Of a stretch of 64,000 nt of DNA, positions 54,438 to 63,822 are shown piece after piece; positions within the stretch are counted from its first letter, which is position 1; the number at the start of each line of letters is the position of its first letter. The DNA is taken from the NCBI GenBank assembly GCA_035574295.1, contig DATLYX010000076.1, positions 1 to 64,000 of the forward strand, written 5' to 3'. The position numbers and the translations under genes were made by a program. Under the pieces are notes generated by a model, which was not told the DNA's origin, did no database searches, and worked only from the letters and a program-made list of their open reading frames with translations. This stretch comes from PNAI01 sp035574295. Lineage in GTDB: Bacteria; Pseudomonadota; Alphaproteobacteria; Rhizobiales; Xanthobacteraceae.

Positions 54438-54839
54438 TCACCGCTTGCCGAGGGCGGTCTTCAACAGGTTGAGGCTTTTGCTGTAGAGCATGGTGGCGGC
54501 TTGATAGTCCATCTGGTTTGCCGCGAGCTTCATCATTTCATCGGTGAGATCGACGGCATTGCCCGAGGGCCGCACGTCGTATCCCGATTGCGTTGCTTGA
54601 AACTGACTGCTGGCGCTTCCCGAGATGAGCGTCATATGCGCGGGCGACGTGCGCGCAAGACCGAGCGGCCCGCCGCCGGCCTCGGCGCCGCCGCCGACAC
54701 GTGGCGGCACCAGATCGCGCGGCCGGTAGTTCGGCATGTCGGCATTGACCACATTGGTGGCGAGCACTTGTTGGCGCTCCTGGTGCCAGTGCATGCGCGC
54801 CCGAAGCATCGAGAACAGCGGGATATTGGATATCGGCAT
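54438..54839 (-). CDS. flgB: Flagellar rod protein FlgB
   Basis: The 133-residue product has 'RARMHWHQERQQVLATNVVNADMPNYRPRDL', shown by 'QQVLATNVVNADMPNYRP', and ends 'MDYQAATMLYSKSLNLLKTALG'. ATG 54839 is preferred; GTG 54863 is in frame upstream. It heads the flgB-flgC-fliE-fliQ-fliR-flhB operon, with a CtrA-type site 78 bp upstream. Confidence 0.93.
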   Translation of the reverse strand: MPISNIPLFSMLRARMHWHQERQQVLATNVVNADMPNYRPRDLVPPRVGGGAEAGGGPLGLARTSPAHMTLISGSASSQFQATQSGYDVRPSGNAVDLTDEMMKLAANQMDYQAATMLYSKSLNLLKTALGKR

Positions 54840-54916
54840 GAGAAGGCTCGCCCTCACCGGCACAATCGAACCGCCGCGGCAGATCGTCCGGTGGGCAGAC
54901 TTTGCCCGCCGTATGG

Positions 54917-54931
54917 TTAACCGCGGGTTAA
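54917..54931. promoter_or_regulatory. CtrA-type site TTAA-N7-TTAA in the flgB/fliO gap
   Basis: TTAA-CCGCGGG-TTAA is exact. It sits between the divergent flgB and FliO-like genes. A near match TTAA-GAATTTG-TTAG lies at 55023-55037, closer to the FliO-like start. In Caulobacter and rhizobia, CtrA controls early flagellar operons. Confidence 0.65.
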
Positions 54932-55129
54932 GTCATCGAAAAATATGGAGTTTGTCGCAACCGCGCATTTACCATAAAAATCTCGGAATTATCCCCGAGC
55001 GGGGACCAACTGGCCTTTTCTGTTAAGAATTTGTTAGCATTGCCGTCGGCAAATATTGCCGCCCGCGTTAACCAGCCGGGCTCTGCGTCCCTGCGGGCTC
55101 GCGCGTGATTGCGTGCCAGGAACCGTCCC

Positions 55130-56185
55130 ATGAACAGCCTCTTCGGTGTAGAGCTGCCGACGTCCGTCACTTTTGTTATCGCCTTCGTCGTTGTTTTGGC
55201 ATTGATCGGCGCTGTGGCCTGGCTTGTGCGCCGGTTCGGTGCAGCGCGATTGGCGGCAGGGCGCGGGCGTCAGCCGCGGCTGGCGGTGATCGATGCCGCC
55301 TCCATCGACGGCCGGCGCAAGCTCATCATCATCCGCCGCGACAACGTCGAACATCTGCTCATGATCGGCGGGCCGACCGACGTGGTGGTTGAAACCAACA
55401 TCGTGCGCGCCGGCGCGGCAATTCAACGCGAGACCCCCGCAACGCGCGGCGCGGAGTCGCTACCGCGTGCGGCGACGCTGGCGGAAGCGTCGAGCTGGCC
55501 ACAGCCTGAACCGATCACGCCGCGTCCGGAGCGCTCGCGCCCGCCGGCCGAGGAACCCGCACCGACACCGCTGACTGCGGTGACACCGGCGCCGCCGGCG
55601 TTTCCGGCATCGTCGTCGCCGCCGTTGCGCGCCGTGCCCGAGCCGTCGCGAGCCATAGCGAGCGCCGATCCGCTGCTCGGGCTTGCTGCGGAGCTGTCGC
55701 GGCAGAAGCCGGAGACCGCGCCGCGACCGCCGGAGCCTCCACGCATTCCACTGACTGCAGCTCAGGGCAATGGCGATGCCCCGATTGCAAACCCCGTGGT
55801 GACGCCGATCGCAACGCCTGCGACAAAACCGATCGTGACTCCGATCACGCCCGCAGCGCCGGCCGCAACCGCGGCTGCCGCCGCGCCGCCATCGGCAGCG
55901 CCGCTGACACCGGACGCCCATCTCGCCGAAATGGCGCAACGCCTCGAAAACGCCCTGCGCCGTCCGCTCGCCTCGCAGGCCGCGCGCCGCGAGGCCGGCG
56001 GCCTGCCGGCCGAGGCCAAGCGCCCGGAAGCAAAGACGCTCCAGTTCCCCGAGGTGAAGCCCGCGGCGTCGAGCGCCGGCCCGGCGCAGGCCAAATCCGG
56101 CAACGGCGCGCCGGCCCGCTCAGTGTACGAAGATCTCGAACAGGAGATGGCGAGCCTCTTGGGCCGCCAGTCTGGTAAATCGTGA
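55130..56185 (+). CDS. fliO: FliO-like flagellar protein with long Pro/Ala tail
   Basis: The first 110 residues have one membrane helix (about 13-34) and 'RLAVIDAASIDGRRKLIIIRRDNVEHLLMIGG', the FliO pattern ('DGRRKLIIIRRDNVEHLL'). The remaining 240 residues are a proline/alanine-rich region without domain features until 'YEDLEQEMASLLGR' at the end. The stop overlaps the fliP start (GTGA), so the two are coupled. ATG 55130 follows CAGGA. Confidence 0.85.
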   Translation: MNSLFGVELPTSVTFVIAFVVVLALIGAVAWLVRRFGAARLAAGRGRQPRLAVIDAASIDGRRKLIIIRRDNVEHLLMIGGPTDVVVETNIVRAGAAIQRETPATRGAESLPRAATLAEASSWPQPEPITPRPERSRPPAEEPAPTPLTAVTPAPPAFPASSSPPLRAVPEPSRAIASADPLLGLAAELSRQKPETAPRPPEPPRIPLTAAQGNGDAPIANPVVTPIATPATKPIVTPITPAAPAATAAAAAPPSAAPLTPDAHLAEMAQRLENALRRPLASQAARREAGGLPAEAKRPEAKTLQFPEVKPAASSAGPAQAKSGNGAPARSVYEDLEQEMASLLGRQSGKS

Positions 56186-56937
56186 GACCTGCCATCACCG
56201 CCTGCGTCCGTCTCGCGACGGCGGCGGTGATAGTGGTCCCGCTCCTCCTGGTAACCTCGGCGTCCGCTCAGGACATCAGCATCAATTTCGGTCAGGGCTC
56301 GGGCCTCACCGAGCGCGTGATCCAACTGATCGCGCTGCTCACGGTGCTGTCGCTGGCGCCCTCGATCTTGGTGATGGTGACCTCGTTCACGCGCATCGTG
56401 GTGGTACTGTCGCTGCTGCGCACCGCGCTCGGCACCGCCACCGCGCCGCCCAATGCGGTGATCGTGTCGCTGGCGCTGTTTCTCACCGCTTTCGTGATGG
56501 CGCCGGCGTTCCAGAGCGCCTACGACGCCGGCATCAAGCCGCTCATCAACAACGAATTGACCGCCGAGCAGGCCTTCGCGCGCTCCTCCGAGCCGTTCCG
56601 CACCTTCATGCTCAAGAACGTCCGCGAGAAGGATTTGCAGCTCTTCACCAACCTCTCCGGCGAGAAGGCCCCCGACACGCCCCAGGATCTTTCGCTGCGC
56701 ATTCTGGTTCCGGCCTTCATGATCTCCGAGCTCAAGCGCGCCTTCGAGATCGGGTTTCTGCTGTTTCTGCCCTTCCTCATCATCGATCTCGTGGTCGCCT
56801 CGCTCTTGATGTCCATGGGCATGATGATGCTGCCGCCGGTGGTGGTGTCGCTGCCGTTCAAATTGATCTTCTTCGTGCTGGTGGACGGCTGGAACCTGGT
56901 GGCCGGCTCGCTGGTGCAGAGTTATGGCCCGGGTTAA
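56182..56937 (+). CDS. fliP: Flagellar export gate protein FliP
   Basis: The 251-residue product has a signal sequence ('VTSASAQDISIN'), 'VMVTSFTRIVVVLSLLRTALGT' and 'ISELKRAFEIGFLLFLPFLIIDLVVASLLMSMGMMMLPPVVVSLPFK' hallmarks ('ISELKRAFEIGFLLFLPF'). GTG 56182 overlaps the previous stop. It converges with the TPR gene 74 bp away. Confidence 0.96.
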   Translation: MRPAITACVRLATAAVIVVPLLLVTSASAQDISINFGQGSGLTERVIQLIALLTVLSLAPSILVMVTSFTRIVVVLSLLRTALGTATAPPNAVIVSLALFLTAFVMAPAFQSAYDAGIKPLINNELTAEQAFARSSEPFRTFMLKNVREKDLQLFTNLSGEKAPDTPQDLSLRILVPAFMISELKRAFEIGFLLFLPFLIIDLVVASLLMSMGMMMLPPVVVSLPFKLIFFVLVDGWNLVAGSLVQSYGPG

Positions 56938-57011
56938 CTGGCCGCGACGCCTTGTCCGGCTGGAGCCCGCATTGCCCTCCGATCCAGTCGCGGCGTCTCG
57001 CGTTGTACGGA

Positions 57012-60000
57012 TCACGCCGGCGGCTTGCCGCCCTGCCCCGGTCCCGCGCCGGGTTGTGCGCCGTCTGGCGCTTCTGCCGGCCTCAGCTCCGGGTAACGTG
57101 CGCGCAGATCGCGCAAAAAATTCTCCAACAGATCCACCGACGCCACCGACTGCACCACGGCGCGGAACTCCGCGCTGGCATTGCCATACCCGCCGGTGGC
57201 CACTTCGAACGCCCGCCGGTCCGGTCCCTGCGCCATCTTGGCGGCGTATTTCTCTTTCAGCCGCGCGATGCCGATGAAATCTCCCTCCAAGGCATAACCG
57301 ATCGCCGCGCGCAGGATGTCGACCCGTTCCACGTCCGACAGCGGCTCGAATTCCTTCCAGCGGTCCCCGTGCAGCAGCTCGATCTGCTCCGCCGCGCGCT
57401 GCCAGCGCCGCGCCGCCCACAGGATGTCCGAACGCAGCCGGGTCGCTTCCCGGCCCTCGATATTCTCGATCACTTCCAGCGCCAGATCGTGCCGGCCCAT
57501 GTCGGAGATGGCCCGCGCTTCGAGCAGGATGCGCTGCAAGCGCAGCTCGTTGGAGAGATCGGCCGAGCGCGTAGCGCGCAGCGCCGCCTGCGCCCTGTCG
57601 GGCTTGCGGTTCTGCAGATAGATGATCGCGAGCTTGGTCGCCACCTGCGCGCGCGCCGCGCCCTGCAGACGATGATCGACTTGGTGCTGCAACAACTCCG
57701 CCGCTTGTTCCAGGAGATCTACCGCCACCAGCCGGTCGGCGAGCCGTCGGATCATTTCGTCGCCGCGCCGGCCGATCGGAACGAGATCGCGGAAATCGTA
57801 GAACAGGCTGAGCGCGTCGATCGCCGGCATGGAATCGCCCTTGCCCAACAGGAACAGCTCGTCGAACGTGGCGATCGCCCGATCCTGGATGCGTCGCGTG
57901 ATGTCCGAATTGGGATCGGCGATGAGCGCCGTGCGCATCATGTTGAAGGCGTCACGGTAGCGCCCTTCCTCGGTGTAGAATTCCGCCAGATATTGCAGCG
58001 CCTCGACCTCCGTGTCATCGCCGCGCCAAGTGGCGGTGAGCGCCTCCAGGCCGGCGATGACCTCCGCCTTCTTGGCGGCACCGAGCGCATGGCGCAGCAT
58101 CAGTTCCCGCAACCGGCCCTGCGCCGCGGCCGGCCGGTCTGCCGACTGGGCCGCGGTCTGATAGGCGGCGAGCGCCTCCTCCTTGCGCCCCAGGCCTTCG
58201 GCCAACCGCCCCATCAGCACAGCGACGGACGCCTCGAGTGCGGGCGGCACGCCCAATGCCTCGATGTCGTTGAGGCGCCGCGCTGCCGTGGCCAGATCAC
58301 CGATTTCGAGCGCCGCCCGCAGTGCCTCGCGCAGCGCCACAAGCTGCAGCTCGATCGGCAGGGTCGCCATCGCGCCTTCCACGTTGCGGAACGCCTCGCG
58401 CGCCTGCGCCCATTTCCCCTGGCGCGAATAGGCAAGCGCGCGCCACAATTGCGCATCCTGCTGGTTGCCGACCGCCGGGTTGGACAGATCCTTCAGCGTG
58501 GCGTCGGTCCGATTGAGCATCAGGTTGGCGATCGCGCGCAGCACCAGCGGCGTCGGATCGTCCGCCGTCGGCCGCTCGTCTGCGATCACGACGTCCAGCA
58601 CCGCCTTGGCTTCGACGAACATCTGATTCGCAAGATAGAAACGCGCCAGATCGAGCCGCCGTGCGATCCGTCGGTTCGGCGGCGCCTCCGCCGCGGCGCG
58701 GATCAGGTCTATTTGCCGTTCGGCAAAATTCGCTTCGCGATCATAGCCCCAGCGTTGGGTGTCGAACACGACCGCATGACTCTTGTCGGTAAGCCGCGTT
58801 ACCGCCCCGGCATTCGACAGCGCAAGACCGCCCGGCCGGCTGAGCACGACCTTGTCCGCAGACAGCTCCACCTTCAGATCGTCGGCAAGCGTCTCCACTG
58901 CGATTCCGTGCGTCGTAGCGAGCGCGCGCAGTTCGACGAATTCGTGCGTCTTGAGGAAACCGCGTGCTGGCGCCGCGGCCGTGACCACGAGCAGCGTGCG
59001 GCCCAGGTCCGGATCGATGAGCCTGTGCAGCCGGCGCGGATCATCGATCGGGATGATGATGCTGGACCGCGCGGGCCCGATGACCGAACGGCCGATGCCG
59101 AGCGGCCGCGACAGCGTGCTCACGCTGTCAGCGATCGCTACCGTCCATGTTGCGCCCTCGGCTGCGAGCCCCACCAGACGCGGCCGCAGGAGCTTGAGGC
59201 GGAGCACCTGTCCCTCGCCGGCGGGCGTGATCGACGCACTGCGCACGGTGCCGCTGCTGTCGTCCAGGAGCGGCGCGAGGTCGATCGGCGTCGCCGTATC
59301 GAACACGAGCCAGACCGTGTCACCCAGTTGGAACACAGCCGCCGGAACCGACGCGGCAAACGGAAACTTGATCCGCAGATTCTCGCCCTGGCGCGACAGT
59401 TGAGGGGTAACCGGCTCCCGCGGATCGGCCGTAGCCTCGACTGCGGCCTTGCCCGCCGGCTCTGCCGGCGCAACCGCGGGTTCCGCGCTCTCGGCCGATT
59501 TTTCCGGCGCACTTTGCGCCTTGATGTCCGGCGCAGGCGCCACGGCTGTTGCGCTGGGCGGCGCTGGCGCCGGCTGCACGCCCTCTTTGGATGGCAGCAC
59601 TACCGGAGGTACCAATTCCGGAACGGGCGACGCGGCCTGTTCCAACTTCGCCTTGTCGTCCACCTGCGCGGATTTCGGTTCGAGCGGCGTCAGATCGACG
59701 ATGTAGCTGGAGTCCTCCCGGAACATCCGCACATCGACGCTGCCGGAGAACGTGAAACTCACCTTCGCCGCATCGTTTCCTGGCTCGGCATCGATCGACT
59801 CGACCACCGGAGGCAAATCAAGCCGCACGTCCGCGAGATCGAACCGAAGCGGCGCGGCGAACGTCAGCATCAGCTTGTCCCCGGTGCGATCGGTCGAGAC
59901 GCCGGTGAGATCGGGAAGCTCGAAGATGTAGCGAATGAACGTCGGCTGCCGGGTCACGCGGACGCGCACCGGCGGCGGCCGACGCACCTGCGCCTTAAGC

Positions 60001-60515
60001 TGCAGTTGGCGATTGAGGCGTTCAGCCTCGCGCGTGCGCCGCGCCAATTCTTCCACCACTTCCCGCGGCAAGGCGGGAGGCGGGCCGGTCCAAGATTCCG
60101 GCATCAGGTCGATGAACACCTGCTCGGCAGCGGTCGTCGCATTGACCGTCACCTTGCGCGCAAGCGCAAGCCGGATGGCGCGGCCGTCCGGGTCGCGCCG
60201 CGCCGCGCCGATATAGTCGGTCGCGCCGAGATTGATTCGATCCACCGAGACATCGACCGGCTCCTTGAAGCTGATCACTAGGATGGAGCTCGACAGGCGA
60301 ACCTGCGTTTCCACTTCTTTCGGAAAACGCAGCACGAGTCGCAGATATCCGCCGCTGCTGTTGAGGCTGAGCTCGCCCGGAATCGGCTCGGCAGATGCCG
60401 GACGCGGGGCGAGCAGCATGACCGCGCAGGCGAACAGCACAACGCGCGCAATTACGCACCACCGCGCCGAGCGGCGGGCGCCTGCAACATCAACCCCCTT
60501 GGAACGACCTAACAT
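57012..60515 (-). CDS. Large exported TPR protein of the flagellar cluster
   Basis: The 1167-residue product has a signal sequence ('VVLFACAVMLLAPRPASAE'), an N-terminal beta-rich part with 'YLRLVLRFPKEVETQVRLS' and 'ATDYIGAARRDPDG', a Pro/Ala-rich hinge near 310-370, a second beta part, and a C-terminal half of helical repeats typical of TPR ('LARFYLANQMFVEAKAVLD', 'ALAYSRQGKWAQAREAF', 'YLAEFYTEEGRYRDAFNMM'). A perfect CtrA-type site lies 53 bp upstream. The start ATG 60515 lacks a good ribosome binding site. Confidence 0.85.
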   Translation of the reverse strand: MLGRSKGVDVAGARRSARWCVIARVVLFACAVMLLAPRPASAEPIPGELSLNSSGGYLRLVLRFPKEVETQVRLSSSILVISFKEPVDVSVDRINLGATDYIGAARRDPDGRAIRLALARKVTVNATTAAEQVFIDLMPESWTGPPPALPREVVEELARRTREAERLNRQLQLKAQVRRPPPVRVRVTRQPTFIRYIFELPDLTGVSTDRTGDKLMLTFAAPLRFDLADVRLDLPPVVESIDAEPGNDAAKVSFTFSGSVDVRMFREDSSYIVDLTPLEPKSAQVDDKAKLEQAASPVPELVPPVVLPSKEGVQPAPAPPSATAVAPAPDIKAQSAPEKSAESAEPAVAPAEPAGKAAVEATADPREPVTPQLSRQGENLRIKFPFAASVPAAVFQLGDTVWLVFDTATPIDLAPLLDDSSGTVRSASITPAGEGQVLRLKLLRPRLVGLAAEGATWTVAIADSVSTLSRPLGIGRSVIGPARSSIIIPIDDPRRLHRLIDPDLGRTLLVVTAAAPARGFLKTHEFVELRALATTHGIAVETLADDLKVELSADKVVLSRPGGLALSNAGAVTRLTDKSHAVVFDTQRWGYDREANFAERQIDLIRAAAEAPPNRRIARRLDLARFYLANQMFVEAKAVLDVVIADERPTADDPTPLVLRAIANLMLNRTDATLKDLSNPAVGNQQDAQLWRALAYSRQGKWAQAREAFRNVEGAMATLPIELQLVALREALRAALEIGDLATAARRLNDIEALGVPPALEASVAVLMGRLAEGLGRKEEALAAYQTAAQSADRPAAAQGRLRELMLRHALGAAKKAEVIAGLEALTATWRGDDTEVEALQYLAEFYTEEGRYRDAFNMMRTALIADPNSDITRRIQDRAIATFDELFLLGKGDSMPAIDALSLFYDFRDLVPIGRRGDEMIRRLADRLVAVDLLEQAAELLQHQVDHRLQGAARAQVATKLAIIYLQNRKPDRAQAALRATRSADLSNELRLQRILLEARAISDMGRHDLALEVIENIEGREATRLRSDILWAARRWQRAAEQIELLHGDRWKEFEPLSDVERVDILRAAIGYALEGDFIGIARLKEKYAAKMAQGPDRRAFEVATGGYGNASAEFRAVVQSVASVDLLENFLRDLRARYPELRPAEAPDGAQPGAGPGQGGKPPA

Positions 60516-60567
60516 ACGCTTGACGCCGGTCCGGATGCAGCGAGCGGTCCAAGCTTAAGGCGCGTCG

Positions 60568-60583
60568 GTTTAACGAAGGCTTA
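60568..60583. promoter_or_regulatory. CtrA-type site TTAA-N7-TTAAC upstream of the TPR gene
   Basis: TTAA-CGAAGGC-TTAAC matches the extended consensus exactly. It lies in the 105-bp gap between motE and the TPR gene on the minus strand. A further TTAA lies nearby at 60553. Confidence 0.6.
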
Positions 60584-60620
60584 ACCGTAATTGTCGGGTT
60601 GCACAGCGTCGGTGGGCCGC

Positions 60621-61568
60621 CTACGAGCCGCTCGGCCGGCCTTCGATCTTGGGCAGCGCCGCCGGATTCACCGTCCGCTCGCCGCCGTTCGCCCGGTTCG
60701 CCAGTTCGCTGGTCAACCGTTCCGCCGCTTCCGGGCTCATCTGCGCCAGAATATCCGACATGCGCCGCGGATTGATCAACGAGGCCATGTCGATCAGCAC
60801 CTTGATGTCGAGTCGGTCGAAGATTCGCGCCGCATCCTTGGGCTTCATGTTTTCGTACATGGTGGCGAGACTCTTGAACCGCGCCGCATCCGAGTCTTCG
60901 CGTTTCAGTCCGCCGCCGCTACCGCCGTTGCGCGCCTCCGATTCCTTGAGCTCTTTCATCCGCGCTTCGAGCCGCGCTTCCGCCTCCTTGAGCATGTTCT
61001 CGCGCATGTCGAGCTCGCGCGCGCGCTTTTCCAGCTCAAGACGGCGCTCCTGCAGGCGCTCCAGGATCGCCCGTTCCGCCGCCGAAAGCGGCCTGTTTCC
61101 GTCGAGCGGAATCTGCACTCCGGCCGGCTTGGTCTCCGGCATCGGCGGTTTCGTTTCGGGTGGCAGCGGTTTTCCGCCTGCTGCTGCGGCGGTTTTGTCG
61201 GCCGGCGCACCGTCCTTCGGGGCCGGCTTCGGTGCGGCCACCGAGCCCGTGATAGTCGCGGCGCTGGGCGCCGCCCGGGCCGCGCTGCTGATCGACCCGG
61301 TGACATCCGGGAAGCCGAACATTTCCTGCATCCACGACGGCCGTCCTGGCTGGGCGCGGGTGCCGGTGTCCAGCGGAATGGTCTGCGGCACAAGCTCCTG
61401 CGTCGAGGGCGCAAGCGACACCACGATCGCATGATCGCTGCCCAACCCGCGGCTGGACAGCACATAGCTGCCATTGAACATCAGGCCCAAAAGCTTGAGC
61501 CCGAATAGGCACGCGGCGCCGATCAGCAGAATCGGAATCAGCCGCAGCTCGCGCAACAAACGGATCAC
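60621..61568 (-). CDS. motE: MotE-family flagellar motor chaperone
   Basis: The 315-residue product has an N-terminal membrane helix, a low-complexity Ala/Pro linker, a coiled coil ('AAERAILERLQERRLELEKRARELDMRENMLKEAEARLEARMKEL' region) and a C-terminal MgtE-N-like part with 'YENMKPKDAARIFDRLD' and 'ILAQMSPEAAERLTSELA'. MotE in Sinorhizobium is a periplasmic chaperone for MotC. It overlaps the previous gene by 4 bp. Confidence 0.88.
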   Translation of the reverse strand: MIRLLRELRLIPILLIGAACLFGLKLLGLMFNGSYVLSSRGLGSDHAIVVSLAPSTQELVPQTIPLDTGTRAQPGRPSWMQEMFGFPDVTGSISSAARAAPSAATITGSVAAPKPAPKDGAPADKTAAAAGGKPLPPETKPPMPETKPAGVQIPLDGNRPLSAAERAILERLQERRLELEKRARELDMRENMLKEAEARLEARMKELKESEARNGGSGGGLKREDSDAARFKSLATMYENMKPKDAARIFDRLDIKVLIDMASLINPRRMSDILAQMSPEAAERLTSELANRANGGERTVNPAALPKIEGRPSGS

Positions 61569-62014
61569 GCCGCGCGCTCCCGCACCCGCGCGCGGGCGCG
61601 TTCCGCGAACGCCTTCGCCGCCGCCATGATCTTTCTGGTATCGGGCGCCGGCGCTTTTGGCTCTGCCGGCGCGCTGGCGGAGCCGGCGACGATCGGCCGC
61701 AACGCCGCGATCTGTGCCAGCCGTTTGAGCACGGCGTCTCCGCCCTCAAGCTGCTGGGCGATTTCGGCCGAAAACTTCTCCGCCGCGACCAAGCGCACGC
61801 CAAGCGTCTGCTCCGCCTCGCGCACCGTCGTCTTCAGCCCGGCGATCGCCCGCTCAGCGTTCTCCGTAGCCGTGATCAGCTCGGCGATCGTGGTCTTCAA
61901 CGTGCGCTCCTGGCCTTTCAGCCGCTTGATGCTGGCGTTGAGGCGCACGCAATAAAGAATGGTGAACAGCAACAGGATCGCCACCAGGCTCTCGATCATC
62001 ATCGGCAGGCTCAT
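61565..62014 (-). CDS. DUF6468-type flagellar-cluster protein
   Basis: The 149-residue product has one N-terminal membrane helix ('MIESLVAILLLFTILYCV'), then a long predicted coiled coil ('LKGQERTLKTTIAELITATENAERAIAGLKTTV', recognised by 'LNASIKRLKGQERTLKTTI') and a C-terminal basic Ala/Arg tail. The position between fliM and motE with 4-bp overlaps on both sides fits the family annotated DUF6468. Function unknown. Confidence 0.8.
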   Translation of the reverse strand: MSLPMMIESLVAILLLFTILYCVRLNASIKRLKGQERTLKTTIAELITATENAERAIAGLKTTVREAEQTLGVRLVAAEKFSAEIAQQLEGGDAVLKRLAQIAALRPIVAGSASAPAEPKAPAPDTRKIMAAAKAFAERARARVRERAA

Positions 62015-63267
62015 GCAGCCTCCTTGCGCGTCGTCGGCTGATCTGCTTTTTCGAACATGGCGAACGTCGTGCGCGGCCGCCTCAGCGTGTTGGCGACGCG
62101 CACCGCGACCCGATCGCCCACGCGGCCCATGCGGCCTTCGCTCAGCGTGACGTCGCCGCACCGCACGGTGACGAGCGCATCGGGCTTGATGTCGAGCATC
62201 AGGGTGTCGCCGACCTCCAGCGCCATGATGCGCCTGAGTGGAAGCTGCGCTTCGTACAGCACGGCATCCACGGCAATCTCCGCCTGCGCGATTTCCGTGG
62301 CGAGATGGCCCTCCCAGATCGGATCGCGGCCGAATTTCTCGCCCATGAACATCTGCAAGAGCACGCCGCGGATCGGCTCGATGGTGGCGTAGGGCAGGAG
62401 GAATTCGATGTCGCCGCCGCGGTCCTCCATGTCGATGCGCAGCCGCGTCAGGATCGCGGCGTTGGCCGGCCGCGAGATCGCGGCAAAGCGCGGATTGGTC
62501 TCCATCCGATCGATGTTGAACTTCACCGGCGACAGCGGCTTGAAGGCAAGCTCCGCATCCGCCAGCACCACCTCGATCATGCGCTTGACCAAGTTCGACT
62601 CGATCGTGGTGTAGGGCCGGCCCTCGACGCGGATCGCGGTCTGCCCGCGCCGGCCGCCGAGCAGCACATCGATCATCGAATAGATCAGGCTCGAATTGAC
62701 GGTGACGAGGCCGAAGTTGTCCCACTCCTCCGCCTTGAACACCGCCAGAATCGCCGGCAGCGGGATCGAGTTGAGATAGTCGCCGAACCGCACCGAAGTG
62801 ATGCGCTCAAGCGACACTTCCACGTTGTCGGAGGTGAAATTGCGCAGCGATGTGGTCATCAGCCGGACCAGCCGGTCGAACACGATTTCCAGCATCGGCA
62901 GGCGCTCGTAGGAGACCATCGCCGAGTCGATGATCGCCCGGATGCCCGAATTGTTGTTGAGCGTCACGTCCGCCAGGCTGAAGCCGAGCAGGCTGTCGAT
63001 TTCCTCCTGGTTCAGCACCCGTTCGGCGCCGGCCTTGCCGCTCTGCAGATGGCTCGATTTCTCGTCGAGCATCGCCTGCCACTGGCTCGAGGTCTGATCG
63101 CCTGCGCCGTTTCCGCCCGATCCCGCGCCGCCTTCCGCGGAGCCGCCGGCCGCGGCCGGCGCCGCTCCGGCCTTCGCCTTGCCGTCGCCGGCACCCTGCT
63201 CGGGATCGAGCGCCAAGCCCCACTCGGCGGCGAGCGCGTTCTGGTCGACCTGGTCCTTCTCCGCCAT
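62011..63267 (-). CDS. fliM: Flagellar motor switch protein FliM
   Basis: FliM forms the C ring and binds CheY-P. The 418-residue product has 'LNQEEIDSLLGFS' (the CheY-binding helix, here at about 85 rather than at the N-terminus), preceded by a Gly/Ala-rich extension, the middle domain 'YERLPMLEIVFDRLVRLMTTSLRNFTSDNVEV' (hallmark 'FDRLVRLMTTSLRNFT') and the C-terminal SpoA domain. It follows fliL by 12 bp. Confidence 0.96.
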   Translation of the reverse strand: MAEKDQVDQNALAAEWGLALDPEQGAGDGKAKAGAAPAAAGGSAEGGAGSGGNGAGDQTSSQWQAMLDEKSSHLQSGKAGAERVLNQEEIDSLLGFSLADVTLNNNSGIRAIIDSAMVSYERLPMLEIVFDRLVRLMTTSLRNFTSDNVEVSLERITSVRFGDYLNSIPLPAILAVFKAEEWDNFGLVTVNSSLIYSMIDVLLGGRRGQTAIRVEGRPYTTIESNLVKRMIEVVLADAELAFKPLSPVKFNIDRMETNPRFAAISRPANAAILTRLRIDMEDRGGDIEFLLPYATIEPIRGVLLQMFMGEKFGRDPIWEGHLATEIAQAEIAVDAVLYEAQLPLRRIMALEVGDTLMLDIKPDALVTVRCGDVTLSEGRMGRVGDRVAVRVANTLRRPRTTFAMFEKADQPTTRKEAA

Positions 63268-63279
63268 GGTGCTATCCTG

Positions 63280-63822
63280 TCACTGAACCACGATCTCCTT
63301 GAACAGCACGGCGTTGACGCGGCTCGGCGCGATCGAAGCGTTTACCCGTCGCGTCAGCTCCTCCTTCAGTCGATAGAGCCCGGCCGAACCGTCCAGGTCG
63401 CTCGCGCGCAGTTCGCGCAGGTAGGTCTGGAATGCATCCATCACCCGCGGCATGACCGGCTGAATCTGCGGGATCATGTTCTGGTCCGACAGTTCCAGCA
63501 CGATCTTGACTTTCAGATATTGTGTGCGATCGCTGCCGCTGTTGGAGAGATTGACCAGCACCTCCGGCAGATCGACGAACACCACCGGCTTGCCCGGCAC
63601 CGCCGTCGTCTTTGTTTCCGCCGGTTTCGACTTCAGCAGGAAATAAGCGCCGCCACCGCCGCCGAGCAGCAACAGCGCCGCCCCGCCGATGATCATCGTC
63701 TTCAACGACAGGAATCCAAACAGCCCCCGCTTCGGTTTCTGTTCGCCGGCTTCGCCCTCTTCCTGAGTGTCTTCTTCCTCGGGTTCCGGTTCTTTTGCCT
63801 TGGCCTTTGTCGCAGATGCCAT
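63280..63822 (-). CDS. fliL: Flagellar basal-body protein FliL
   Basis: FliL lies by the stator and stabilises torque. The 180-residue product has an acidic cytoplasmic start ('EPEPEEEDTQEEGEAGEQ'), one membrane helix (about 42-62) and a periplasmic part 'VFVDLPEVLVNLSNSG' and 'YLKVKIVLELSD'. ATG 63822 follows GAGG; the frame is open upstream to 63879 but is less likely. It heads the fliL-fliM-DUF6468-motE operon; the 63.8-64 kb region before it has no further gene I can support. Confidence 0.94.
   Translation of the reverse strand: MASATKAKAKEPEPEEEDTQEEGEAGEQKPKRGLFGFLSLKTMIIGGAALLLLGGGGGAYFLLKSKPAETKTTAVPGKPVVFVDLPEVLVNLSNSGSDRTQYLKVKIVLELSDQNMIPQIQPVMPRVMDAFQTYLRELRASDLDGSAGLYRLKEELTRRVNASIAPSRVNAVLFKEIVVQ

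Noticed and set aside
56952..60281. Very long open frame on the plus strand opposite the TPR gene
   Set aside because: It is the mirror of a G/C-rich coding sequence; it lacks a ribosome binding site and family motifs, and the minus-strand frame has a signal peptide and TPR repeats.
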